DNA from: Bacillota bacterium
GTDB taxonomy: Bacteria > Bacillota > Bacilli > Bacillales > Cytobacillaceae
Direction: 5' to 3'
Assembly: GCA_030705745.1 (NCBI GenBank)
Contig: JAUZPT010000012.1
Span: 1 to 19,586 of the forward strand
DNA length: 19,586 nt
In this document: positions 5,698-12,786 of the stretch, in pieces
How positions within the stretch are numbered: position 1 is the stretch's first letter
Layout of the letters: each line of letters starts with the position of its first letter
Notes under the pieces: model-generated
Seen by the model: the letters and a program-made list of their open reading frames with translations, nothing else
Told to the model about the DNA's origin: nothing
Database searches by the model: none
Program-made: the position numbers and the translations under genes

Positions 5698-8235
5698 TTG
5701 AGTTGGTTAAACAGTTTTTTTCAAATGTTTAAAAGCCAAGAGGAAGATTTGGATGATGAGATACATAATGATCAAATTGAACAAGGTGAGACTCATCAGC
5801 CTATAATAAAAAGTGACAACCATCATAAGGAAATTGAATCGAAGGTTGTGTACCAATATCCTAAAGGGAATTTCCGTTTTCCTCTTATTCGGGATGAGAA
5901 GACTGTCTCTTCCAGGAATCAAAGAGAAGGACGGAAGCGGCCGGAGCGTCGGGAACCTGTTAAAGAGGTAAAAGAAAAACCATTATCTTCTTTTTCAAAA
6001 CCAGTAACCGCTGCTGTTTCAAAAAAGAAGGAGCCGTTACCGAAAAAGGGGGGGCCATTCCGTCCCACCGAAATTCCTTCTCCTGTATTTGGTTTTAATA
6101 GACCAAGAAAAACAGAACTGGTTGAGCATGAGTTGACCGATTTTTTTCCGGAAGATAAGGAAATAGGAAAACAAAAATCTATTCATTCAGACCCGGAATT
6201 AAAGAAGATGCAAGACAACGTTATAACCGAGGAAAGCATTAATATCCAACAAGAAACATACAAAAATGTCCCGGTACAACAAACAACACAAGAAATATTC
6301 GCAACAGAAGAACCGGTTTTTGAGGAAGCGCAATTTTCTCATGAAGAAACTCCGAATCTGGATGAAACAGTAATGGCAGTAGGAACCATAGATGAAGCAG
6401 TAATGGCAGTAGAAACCATGGCTGAAGCTGTAATGGAAGTAGAAATCATGGATGAAGCTGTAGTGGCAGAAGAAAACACGGATGAAAGTAAAATAAAAAT
6501 TGAAGTAATCGAGGCTGTCGAACAGGTGAACCAATTGTCAGCAGATACATCGTCGCCTGAAGATGAAAAGGAGCAGAGCATTTCTGACGGACAAGAGAAA
6601 AAGCGCCCCCATCTGCCTTTCAATGTTATGATGTTGAAACAGGATAAACGGAAGTGGGAAGAACGTACTCATGGAAATCAGCGACAGCAAAGTAATCAAC
6701 TCCCTGATAAAAACACGAATGTAAATCACCTAGAAAAAAGTGAACCAACCGAGAAGCCAGTAAATGATAACCTGGAAATAATTGACCTGTCCTATGATCC
6801 TGAATTAGCCAAGTATCAAATTCCTGAGATAGATTTATTGAAGCCCCCTGTTTCCGATGTAAGAGATACGGCTTGGCTTCTTAACCAGGAAGAAATGTTA
6901 AATCAAACATTGCAAAATTTCAACGTCGGTGCCAAGGTTGTTAATGTAACACAAGGACCTTCTGTTACTCGTTTTGAGGTTCAGCCAGAGCCTGGAGTAA
7001 AGGTGAATAAAGTAACCAATTTGACGGACGATATAAAATTGAGCCTCGCGGCAAAAGATATTCGTATTGAAGCCCCGATTCCAGGAAAGCATACAATAGG
7101 AATTGAAGTACCAAATCAGCATTCGCGGCCGGTCCTGATCAGTGAGATAGTCCGAACCTCCGTTTTCAGGGATAGTACTTCTCCATTGACAGCTGTGTTA
7201 GGTCTGGATATTTCCGGAAAACAAATCGTGACGGATTTGAAAAAAATGCCACACGGTTTGATTGCCGGTGCAACGGGCTCCGGTAAAAGTGTTTGCATCA
7301 ATACGATTCTGGTAAGCTTGCTCTATAAAGCGACTCCTCAAGAATTGAAATTGCTGCTCATTGATCCAAAAATGGTTGAGTTGGCACCGTATAACCGCAT
7401 TCCGCATTTGGTCAGCCCCGTCATTACCGATGTCAAGGCTGCGACGGCAGCGTTAAAGTGGGCGGTGGAGGAAATGGAGCGGCGTTATGAGCTTTTTGCC
7501 CATACAGGGGTTCGCGACATTAATCGCTTTAATGAATTGGCCGAACAGCATAAGCGGCATTCGGAAAAACTTCCTTTCATTGTGATCATCATCGATGAAC
7601 TTGCCGATTTGATGATGATGTCTCCGGCGGATGTGGAAGAGGCGATCTGCAGAATTGCCCAAAAGGCTAGGGCTTGCGGCATCCATTTGATTATTGCTAC
7701 GCAAAGGCCTTCTGTCGATGTAATCACGGGATTGATTAAAGCGAATGTTCCTACTAGAATTGCTTTCTCAGTTTCTTCACAAATTGATTCGCGGACGATT
7801 ATTGATATTAGTGGAGCTGAAAAACTTCTCGGGCGGGGTGATATGCTCTTTTTGGAAAATGGATCGTCCAAACCAGTGCGACTTCAAGGGACATTTGTCT
7901 CCGATGAGGAAATTGATATGGTTGTCGCACATGCACGAGAGCAATTAGCGCCTGATTATTTATTTGAACAGGAAGAATTGTTAAAAAAGGCACAAGTAAT
8001 TGAAGAAGAAGAGGAACTGTTTTATGAGGCGTGTGAATTTGTCATCGACCAGGGAGGGGCTTCGACGTCCAGTCTTCAGCGCCGTTTTAAGGTAGGCTAT
8101 AACCGTGCAGCCCGATTAATGGATCTGATGGAGAAACAGGGATATATTTCAGGGGCCAGAGGAAGCAAGCCTCGAGAGGTACTGATAACTGTGTCTGAGC
8201 TCGAATCAATTCAAGAAGCAAGTACAATTAATTAA
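5698..8235 (+). CDS. sftA: Soluble FtsK/SpoIIIE-family DNA translocase SftA
   Basis: An 845-residue ATP-driven DNA pump that clears chromosome ends from the division septum. Unlike SpoIIIE/FtsK it has no N-terminal membrane segments; residues 1-~360 are a hydrophilic linker rich in E, K, P and Q, which fits SftA (YtpS). The motor follows: alpha/beta domain from ~375, Walker A GATGSGKS at 524-531, Walker B VIIIDE with D633/E634, and ATQRP near 670. A C-terminal winged-helix gamma domain (about 770-830, GGASTSSLQRRFKVGYNRAARLMD) should recognise polar guide sequences. The TTG start is supported by GAAAGAGTG (5682-5690), a weak ribosome binding site, and by the MSW N-terminus, as in B. subtilis. 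The linker holds four decapeptide repeats. Upstream ytpR is absent. Confidence 0.93.
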   Translation: MSWLNSFFQMFKSQEEDLDDEIHNDQIEQGETHQPIIKSDNHHKEIESKVVYQYPKGNFRFPLIRDEKTVSSRNQREGRKRPERREPVKEVKEKPLSSFSKPVTAAVSKKKEPLPKKGGPFRPTEIPSPVFGFNRPRKTELVEHELTDFFPEDKEIGKQKSIHSDPELKKMQDNVITEESINIQQETYKNVPVQQTTQEIFATEEPVFEEAQFSHEETPNLDETVMAVGTIDEAVMAVETMAEAVMEVEIMDEAVVAEENTDESKIKIEVIEAVEQVNQLSADTSSPEDEKEQSISDGQEKKRPHLPFNVMMLKQDKRKWEERTHGNQRQQSNQLPDKNTNVNHLEKSEPTEKPVNDNLEIIDLSYDPELAKYQIPEIDLLKPPVSDVRDTAWLLNQEEMLNQTLQNFNVGAKVVNVTQGPSVTRFEVQPEPGVKVNKVTNLTDDIKLSLAAKDIRIEAPIPGKHTIGIEVPNQHSRPVLISEIVRTSVFRDSTSPLTAVLGLDISGKQIVTDLKKMPHGLIAGATGSGKSVCINTILVSLLYKATPQELKLLLIDPKMVELAPYNRIPHLVSPVITDVKAATAALKWAVEEMERRYELFAHTGVRDINRFNELAEQHKRHSEKLPFIVIIIDELADLMMMSPADVEEAICRIAQKARACGIHLIIATQRPSVDVITGLIKANVPTRIAFSVSSQIDSRTIIDISGAEKLLGRGDMLFLENGSSKPVRLQGTFVSDEEIDMVVAHAREQLAPDYLFEQEELLKKAQVIEEEEELFYEACEFVIDQGGASTSSLQRRFKVGYNRAARLMDLMEKQGYISGARGSKPREVLITVSELESIQEASTIN
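6361..6480 (+). repeat. Four 30-bp in-frame tandem repeats in the sftA linker
   Basis: Four consecutive 30-base units each begin GATGAA or GCTGAA and encode a decapeptide of the type DEAVMAVETM (residues 222-261 of SftA). A fifth, degenerate unit starts DESKIKIEVI. The repeats are acidic and probably unstructured linker; copy number may vary between strains. Confidence 0.85.
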
Positions 8236-8381
8236 ATGAATGGTATTTTTTAGGATATAAAACGAATAATAATGGTACCTTCTAAAATTAGGTTATTTTC
8301 CACTATGTAATTGAAATGTTTCAAAATATTAAAAGCGGGAATATGTTTATTTGCCTAGATTAACCGTGATAGGAAACGATA

Positions 8382-8390
8382 TGCTATAAT
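8382..8390 (+). promoter_or_regulatory. Promoter (extended -10) upstream of murC
   Basis: TGCTATAAT is a perfect extended -10 element, 118 bases before the murC start. No strong -35 is present (TTAACC is 19 bases upstream). A second, weaker candidate is TACAAT (8439-8444), also with TGG before it and TTTAAA at 8417-8422. The rest of the 225-base sftA-murC gap shows no clear terminator or ORF. Confidence 0.55.
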
Positions 8391-8508
8391 ATTTTAATCG
8401 TAAGGCTTATATGTGCTTTAAAGTGACAATGACTTTGGTACAATGAGCAATTATAGATAGATGTCATATACTGTTTTAACAGATAGACGTTGGTTGGAGG
8501 TTCTTTAT

Positions 8509-9810
8509 ATGACTATTTACCATTTTGTGGGTATAAAGGGTTCTGGAATGAGTGCGCTGGCACAAGTTCTGCATGATATGAAGTTTGAAGTGCAAGGCTC
8601 AGATGTCGAGAAGCGCTTTTTTACTCAAGAGGCTCTTGAAAAATCCGGAATAAAGATCCTTCCCTTTCAAAAGGAAAATGTTCAGCCAGGCATGACGATC
8701 ATTGCCGGTAATGCATTTCCGGATACCCATGAGGAAATACAGGAGGCGATGCGGCTTGGACTGCCGATCGTCCGTTATCACCGTTTCCTTGGAGATTTCA
8801 TGCAAAACTTTACTAGCGTTGCGGTGACCGGAGCACATGGAAAAACGTCTACGACTGGCTTGCTTGCCCACGTCATGCAAGGCGGAAAGCCTACTTCCTT
8901 TTTAATTGGGGACGGGACGGGGAAGGGTCAGGAGGCATCCGAGTATTTTGTATTTGAAGCATGTGAATACAGAAGACATTTTTTATCGTATTTTCCCGAT
9001 TACACAATCATGACCAATATTGATTTTGACCACCCGGATTATTTTGCAAATATTGATGATGTTTTCTCTGCTTTTCAGGAGATGGCATTGCAAGTTAAAA
9101 AGGGGATTTTTGCTTGCGGAGATGATGAACAGCTCCAAAAAATCCAGGCAAAGGTTCCGGTGATTTTTTATGGATTTGGTGAGGAAAATGATTATCAGGC
9201 AAAGAATGTTGTAAAAACACCGGAGGGAACCACGTTTGAAGTTTTCATTCGAAATACATTATTCGACACCTTTTCTATTCCTACCTTCGGCAACCATAGC
9301 GTTTTAAATGCGCTTGCGGTCATTGCTCTATGCCATTATGAAGAGATGGATGTGGAAATGGTCAAGCAACAGCTGCAAACCTTTCAAGGGGTAAAAAGAA
9401 GATTTTCTGAGAAACAATCAGGCTCTCAGATCCTGATTGATGATTACGCTCATCACCCTACGGAAATTAAGGCTACGATAGACGCGGCTCGACAAAAATA
9501 CCCGGATCGTGAAATCGTGGCGGTATTTCAGCCGCATACTTTTACTAGGACGCAAACATTCCTTGATGAATTTGCTGACAGCTTAAATATGGCCGATCAA
9601 GTATACTTGTGTGAAATATTTGGATCTGCCCGTGAAAATCATGGGAAACTTTCCATTCAGGACCTACAGGAAAAGGTTAACGGCGCCCAATTGCTTTCGG
9701 AAGAAAATACTTCCTTGCTTCAAAAACATGACAATAGCGTCATCCTCTTTATGGGAGCGGGAGACATCCAAAAGTTTCAGGAAGCATATGAAAAAAACAA
9801 TAATTTATAA
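8509..9810 (+). CDS. murC: UDP-N-acetylmuramate--L-alanine ligase
   Basis: MurC adds L-alanine to UDP-MurNAc using ATP, the first step of the peptidoglycan stem peptide, in the cytoplasm. From the chosen ATG the protein has 433 residues, as in Bacillus. Seen: N-terminal [11 protein letters not shown] nucleotide-sugar loop (8-18), ATP P-loop TGAHGKTST (107-115), [10 protein letters not shown] (170-179), the [11 protein letters not shown] block, and the C-terminal-domain motif [12 protein letters not shown]. The open frame extends 16 codons further up to 8461, but TTGGAGG (8494-8500) lies 8 bases before 8509, and [11 protein letters not shown] is the family N-terminus. Upstream is sftA, as in B. 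subtilis. It ends at a strong terminator shared with convergent ampS. Confidence 0.96.
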   Translation: MTIYHFVGIKGSGMSALAQVLHDMKFEVQGSDVEKRFFTQEALEKSGIKILPFQKENVQPGMTIIAGNAFPDTHEEIQEAMRLGLPIVRYHRFLGDFMQNFTSVAVTGAHGKTSTTGLLAHVMQGGKPTSFLIGDGTGKGQEASEYFVFEACEYRRHFLSYFPDYTIMTNIDFDHPDYFANIDDVFSAFQEMALQVKKGIFACGDDEQLQKIQAKVPVIFYGFGEENDYQAKNVVKTPEGTTFEVFIRNTLFDTFSIPTFGNHSVLNALAVIALCHYEEMDVEMVKQQLQTFQGVKRRFSEKQSGSQILIDDYAHHPTEIKATIDAARQKYPDREIVAVFQPHTFTRTQTFLDEFADSLNMADQVYLCEIFGSARENHGKLSIQDLQEKVNGAQLLSEENTSLLQKHDNSVILFMGAGDIQKFQEAYEKNNNL

Positions 9811-9811
9811 G

Positions 9812-9853
9812 AAAAAAAGGGATGCCCGTCAAAAAACGCGGCATCCCTTTTTA
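9812..9853. terminator. Bidirectional terminator between murC and ampS
   Basis: AAAAAGGGATGCC (9814-9826) pairs perfectly with GGCATCCCTTTTT (9840-9852) around a 13-base loop. It serves both convergent genes. Confidence 0.9.
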
Positions 9854-9856
9854 CTT

Positions 9857-10972
9857 TTATTTCAGATTCTCAGGATTCAATTTTTCAAGCTCAGGGATGA
9901 CGAAGCGACCGTCTTTGCGAATTAGTACATCATCGAAATAAATTTCACCGCCACCGTATTCAGGGCGCTGAATGTTGACCATATCCCAATGAATATTGGA
10001 ATGATTGCCGTTAAAGGCTTCATCATAGCATTGCCCTGGCGTAAAGTGAAAGCTTCCGTCGATTTTTTCATCAAATAAAATATCCTGCATCGGGTTAAGA
10101 ATGTATGGATTTACACCGATCGCAAACTCGCCAATGTAACGAGCGCCTTCATCGGTATCAAATATTTTGTTAATGCGTTCGCTATCATTTGATTCGGCTT
10201 CAACGATTTTTCCGTTCCTGAATGTAAGCTTTACATTTTCGAACGTGAAGCCTTGATATGGAGAAGGTGTGTTATAGGTAATAAAGCCATTCACAGAATC
10301 GCGGACTGGAGCCGTATATACTTCCCCGTCAGGGATGTTAAGGCGGCCAGCACATTTAACTGCAGGAATGTCCTTGATTGAAAACGTAAGGTCTGTTCCT
10401 GGCCCGGTAATGTGCACTTTGTCTGTTCGATTCATCAGCTCTTCCAGGCTATTCATCGCTTCGTCCATTTTTCCATAATCAAGATTGCAAACATCAAAAT
10501 AAAAATCTTCGAAAGCTTCTGTGCTCATTTTTGCTAACTGTGCCATGGAAGAAGTCGGATAACGAAGAACTACCCATTTCGTTTTCGGGACACGGATGTC
10601 GCGGTGTACCTTTTTGCCGACAGTGCTGCCGTGAATCTTCATTTTGTCTGCCGGAATATCTGCATGTTCATTGATGTTGTCGCCTGAACGCAATCCAATG
10701 TAAGCATCCATTTGGCTCATTACGCTTGCTTCGAAATCGGCAATCATATTGAATTGTTCTTCCTGTGCTCCCAACAATAACGAGCGATCAACCTGATGAT
10801 CCTTTAAAAGTACAAACGGATATCCGCCGGCTGCATAAGCTTCTTTGACAAGTGCTGTCACAAGCTCACGCTGAAGGCCGAAATTTTCGATTAATACTTT
10901 TTCCCCTTTTTGAAGCTGGACGGAATAATTAATTAAGTTTTTCGCTAATGTTTCAATACGTGGATCTTTCAT
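9857..10972 (-). CDS. ampS: M29-family metallo-aminopeptidase (AmpS type)
   Basis: A 371-residue thermophilic-aminopeptidase-family (M29) enzyme that removes N-terminal residues from peptides in the cytosol with two metal ions. The metal ligands expected from AmpS/AmpT structures are visible: E217 (NIPDGEVYTAP), E282 (GEFAIGVNP), H309 (GSFHFTPG), Y316, and H328 with D330 (IHWDM). The open frame continues 35 codons upstream, but these look non-coding (FFLYRNHSTF). GGGGGCG lies 7 bases before the ATG at 10972, whose product starts MKDPRIETLAK, a family-like N-terminus. The protein is shorter than the ~410 residues of many M29 enzymes, yet the catalytic half is complete. It is divergent from ytxG. 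Confidence 0.88.
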   Translation of the reverse strand: MKDPRIETLAKNLINYSVQLQKGEKVLIENFGLQRELVTALVKEAYAAGGYPFVLLKDHQVDRSLLLGAQEEQFNMIADFEASVMSQMDAYIGLRSGDNINEHADIPADKMKIHGSTVGKKVHRDIRVPKTKWVVLRYPTSSMAQLAKMSTEAFEDFYFDVCNLDYGKMDEAMNSLEELMNRTDKVHITGPGTDLTFSIKDIPAVKCAGRLNIPDGEVYTAPVRDSVNGFITYNTPSPYQGFTFENVKLTFRNGKIVEAESNDSERINKIFDTDEGARYIGEFAIGVNPYILNPMQDILFDEKIDGSFHFTPGQCYDEAFNGNHSNIHWDMVNIQRPEYGGGEIYFDDVLIRKDGRFVIPELEKLNPENLK

Positions 10973-11081
10973 TATGTAACGCCCCCATCTCATAAAATAG
11001 ACATGCATTCCTATTGTAACCGATAAAAGACAGAATGTTGAATGATTTCGGTAAAGAAAGAAGAGGTTTTCAAACAATCAG

Positions 11082-11111
11082 GCAGGAAAACGTGACTATT
11101 TTATTGAAATA
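11082..11111 (+). promoter_or_regulatory. Sigma-H-like promoter upstream of ytxG
   Basis: GCAGGAAAA (11082-11090) matches the sigma-H -35 consensus RNAGGAWWW. After 12 bases, ATTGAAATA (11103-11111) matches the -10 consensus RNNGAATWW with one mismatch. In B. subtilis the ytxGHJ operon is known to be under sigma-H and sigma-B. Confidence 0.6.
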
Positions 11112-11130
11112 GTATATAAAAGGTTTGTGG

Positions 11131-11155
11131 GTTTATCTCCAAGTAGCTTGGGTAA
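11131..11155 (+). promoter_or_regulatory. Sigma-B (general stress) promoter upstream of ytxG
   Basis: GTTTAT (11131-11136), a 13-base spacer and GGGTAA (11150-11155) fit the sigma-B consensus GTTTAA-N12-15-GGGTAT well. It lies 33 bases before the ytxG ATG. Confidence 0.75.
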
Positions 11156-11188
11156 AAGATAAACGTAGATTTAATGGAGGTGGAAGTC

Positions 11189-11665
11189 ATGAAAATAATA
11201 TTGTACTTAAGTGTAGCCCTTATAGCGGTCGCTTTTTTTGTACTCGTGATTTATTTATCAAAAACGTTAAAATCGCTGCAAAAAACCCTTGAAAGTGTTT
11301 CTAAAACATTGATGGGACTTGAAACACAGCTGGATGGTGTAACACGGGAAACAACGGTGCTGTTACATAAAACAAACACACTCGCTGATGATATTCAAAA
11401 AAAATCAGAAAGCTTGAATACGGTCGTCGATGCCGTTAAAGATGTTGGAAAAGCAGTTCAGCGCTTTAACCATTCACTTCAGAACATCACAAGTTCTGTC
11501 GACAGACAAATCGACCTGAACAAAGAAAAAATATCTCAAGTGATGCAGTGGAGCAATGTCATTCTCGAATTAAAAGATAAGTGGAAAACAAAAAAGCAAA
11601 AGGATGCGACTATTCCTGAACATGAAACAATGGTCAGAGAAAGCCAGCGTGTCCGATCACGGTAA
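11189..11665 (+). CDS. ytxG: YtxG, DUF948 membrane-anchored coiled-coil stress protein
   Basis: A 158-residue protein: one N-terminal transmembrane segment (about residues 3-24, [22 protein letters not shown]) followed by a long amphipathic, heptad-rich region (about 25-125, [22 protein letters not shown] and onward) and a basic tail. This is the DUF948 architecture of YtxG; the molecular role is unknown. The longest frame starts at 11174, but GGAGGTG (11176-11182) overlaps that codon and lies 6 bases before the ATG at 11189, which is the start used. It heads the ytxG-ytxH-ytxJ stress operon behind sigma-H- and sigma-B-type promoters, and the gap to ytxH is 20 bases. Confidence 0.88.
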   Translation: MKIILYLSVALIAVAFFVLVIYLSKTLKSLQKTLESVSKTLMGLETQLDGVTRETTVLLHKTNTLADDIQKKSESLNTVVDAVKDVGKAVQRFNHSLQNITSSVDRQIDLNKEKISQVMQWSNVILELKDKWKTKKQKDATIPEHETMVRESQRVRSR

Positions 11666-11685
11666 TAGAAATAGGAGGGGTTATT

Positions 11686-12195
11686 ATGGCTGGAAGAGAA
11701 TTTGATAAAGAAAACACTCAAACAAGGAATGAAGGAAGTATCGGTTCCAAAGAGTTTATTGCAGGTGCAGTGATCGGTGGATTGGTTGGAGCAGCGGCAG
11801 CTTTGTTCTTCTCTCCAAAGTCCGGAAAAGACCTTCGAGAGTCGATTAACCAACAGGCAGGATTAGTGTTGGAAAAGTCGAGTCAACTAAGAGAAAACGT
11901 TGTTAATAAAAGCAGCGAAATTGTCTCCATGACGAAAGAAAAAACGTCGGCACTCACTCAAACTGTTGCCCAGCAATCAACCGACTTAGTCAATAAAGCA
12001 AAAAATTTAACGGGCAATGGCGTGAAAGAGGGTCAGGGAAATGATTCCGAGTACATTTCCATTAGTAATCCATCTTCGGTTTCTGCCTCAAAGGATTTTG
12101 ATGATTTAACGCTGTCTGACGATCTGGATGTCCAAGAAAAGCTCGAGGAAGCAAAAAGGGCTTTTGATGAAGAAGAAAGTAAAATTAAAAATTAA
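11686..12195 (+). CDS. ytxH: YtxH-domain general stress protein
   Basis: A 169-residue protein of the YtxH (GvpT/LEA-like) family. The hallmark is a glycine/alanine-rich membrane-associating helix (about 24-43, FIAGAVIGGLVGAAAALFF) followed by SPKSGKDLRE, then a long helical region with LEA-like repeats (SSQLRENVVNKSSEIVSMTKEKTSALTQ) and an acidic C-terminus. Family knowledge links it to salt, ethanol and starvation stress through sigma-B; the mechanism is not known. AGGAGGGG precedes the ATG by about 8 bases. It lies 20 bases after ytxG, so the two are surely co-transcribed. Unlike in B. subtilis, a 202-base gap with a hairpin and a possible small ORF separates it from ytxJ. Confidence 0.9.
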   Translation: MAGREFDKENTQTRNEGSIGSKEFIAGAVIGGLVGAAAALFFSPKSGKDLRESINQQAGLVLEKSSQLRENVVNKSSEIVSMTKEKTSALTQTVAQQSTDLVNKAKNLTGNGVKEGQGNDSEYISISNPSSVSASKDFDDLTLSDDLDVQEKLEEAKRAFDEEESKIKN

Positions 12196-12252
12196 ATGCC
12201 TGGCTGGTCAAAAATTCGGGATCAGGGTGTCAAACTGAATATTTGAATTGAT

Positions 12253-12283
12253 AACGGTGAAGTGATAAAATGGCTTCACCGTT
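12253..12283 (+). other. Hairpin between ytxH and ytxJ
   Basis: AACGGTGAAG (12253-12262) pairs perfectly with CTTCACCGTT (12274-12283) around an 11-base loop. The tail TACTTTGG is poor in T, so it is at best an attenuating terminator. The left arm contains the GGTGA that would be the ribosome binding site of the small ORF at 12270, and its ATG begins in the loop. Confidence 0.6.
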
Positions 12284-12392
12284 TACTTTGGCGTTAGCCG
12301 TGGAATCCGGCTCGTTTGATTTGGTCGTCTGCCCTACAAACAAATTTGATTCTCCAATTTTAATAATCGAAGATACATACTACCGGAGGTAA
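12270..12392 (+). CDS. Possible 40-residue small ORF upstream of ytxJ
   Basis: An ATG at 12270 opens 40 codons to the TAA at 12390-12392, ending inside the ytxJ ribosome binding region, 5 bases before the ytxJ ATG. The product starts MASPFTLALAVESGSFDL and ends with IIEDTYYRR; it has one Cys, no membrane segment and no motif I recognise. GGTGA (12256-12260) lies 9 bases upstream, but within a hairpin. It fills most of an otherwise long gap in the ytx operon. An open run of this length can arise by chance, so this is a candidate only. Confidence 0.25.
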   Translation: MASPFTLALAVESGSFDLVVCPTNKFDSPILIIEDTYYRR

Positions 12393-12397
12393 TAGAA

Positions 12398-12727
12398 ATG
12401 CTCGAGCAAATCCATTCCGAAGAACAATTTGCGGAACTGTTAAGCAATCAAAAGAAAATAATGATCATGAAACATAGTTCTACTTGCCCAATCAGCCACG
12501 CTGCATATGAGGAATACGAAAAATTCGCGTCTGAAAGCAGTAAAGTACCTGTATATTACTTGGTTGTCCAAGATTCAAGAGCATTGTCCAATTATATCGC
12601 GGATGAATATGGGATTAAGCATGAATCACCACAGGCCATTCTATTCGCCGATTCAAAGCCAGTTTGGAATGCCTCTCACTGGAAAATCACCAGCCGCGCA
12701 TTAAAAGACGCAGTTAGTATTAATTAG
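12398..12727 (+). CDS. ytxJ: Monothiol bacilliredoxin BrxC (YtxJ)
   Basis: A 109-residue thioredoxin-fold protein with the signature STCPIS, single active-site Cys30. B. subtilis YtxJ (BrxC) has the same TCPIS site and takes bacillithiol off modified proteins or works with bacillithiol-linked redox enzymes, in the cytoplasm. The cis-Pro region is in HESPQAILF, and no second redox Cys follows, consistent with a monothiol mechanism. CGGAGG lies about 9 bases before the ATG. It is the last gene of the ytx stress group and ends at a very strong terminator. It probably shares the sigma-B control of ytxGH, though the long upstream gap could hold an extra signal. Confidence 0.9.
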   Translation: MLEQIHSEEQFAELLSNQKKIMIMKHSSTCPISHAAYEEYEKFASESSKVPVYYLVVQDSRALSNYIADEYGIKHESPQAILFADSKPVWNASHWKITSRALKDAVSIN

Positions 12728-12728
12728 G

Positions 12729-12777
12729 AAAAAAGTCCGTCTGCCAGGTATTTTACTTGGCAGACGGACTTTTTTTC
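12729..12777. terminator. Strong bidirectional terminator after ytxJ
   Basis: AGTCCGTCTGCCA (12734-12746) pairs perfectly with TGGCAGACGGACT (12758-12770). GGTA/TACT extends the stem to a TTT loop, giving about 17 pairs including one G-T, with A and T runs outside. It serves ytxJ and the convergent FtsA-like gene. Confidence 0.92.
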
Positions 12778-12786
12778 TTTGATCTT

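Noticed and set aside
6199..6623. Minus-strand open frames opposite the sftA linker
   Set aside because: They mirror the repetitive, acidic coding sequence of sftA (giving strings such as HYCFIYGSYCHYCF), have no ribosome binding sites, and are shadows.
9611..9925. Plus-strand frame of ~104 codons across the murC end and ampS
   Set aside because: It overlaps murC in another frame, runs through the terminator hairpin and resembles no family.
10973..11077. 35-codon N-terminal extension of ampS
   Set aside because: It lies upstream of a good ribosome binding site and the family-like start MKDPR, and does not resemble M29 N-termini.
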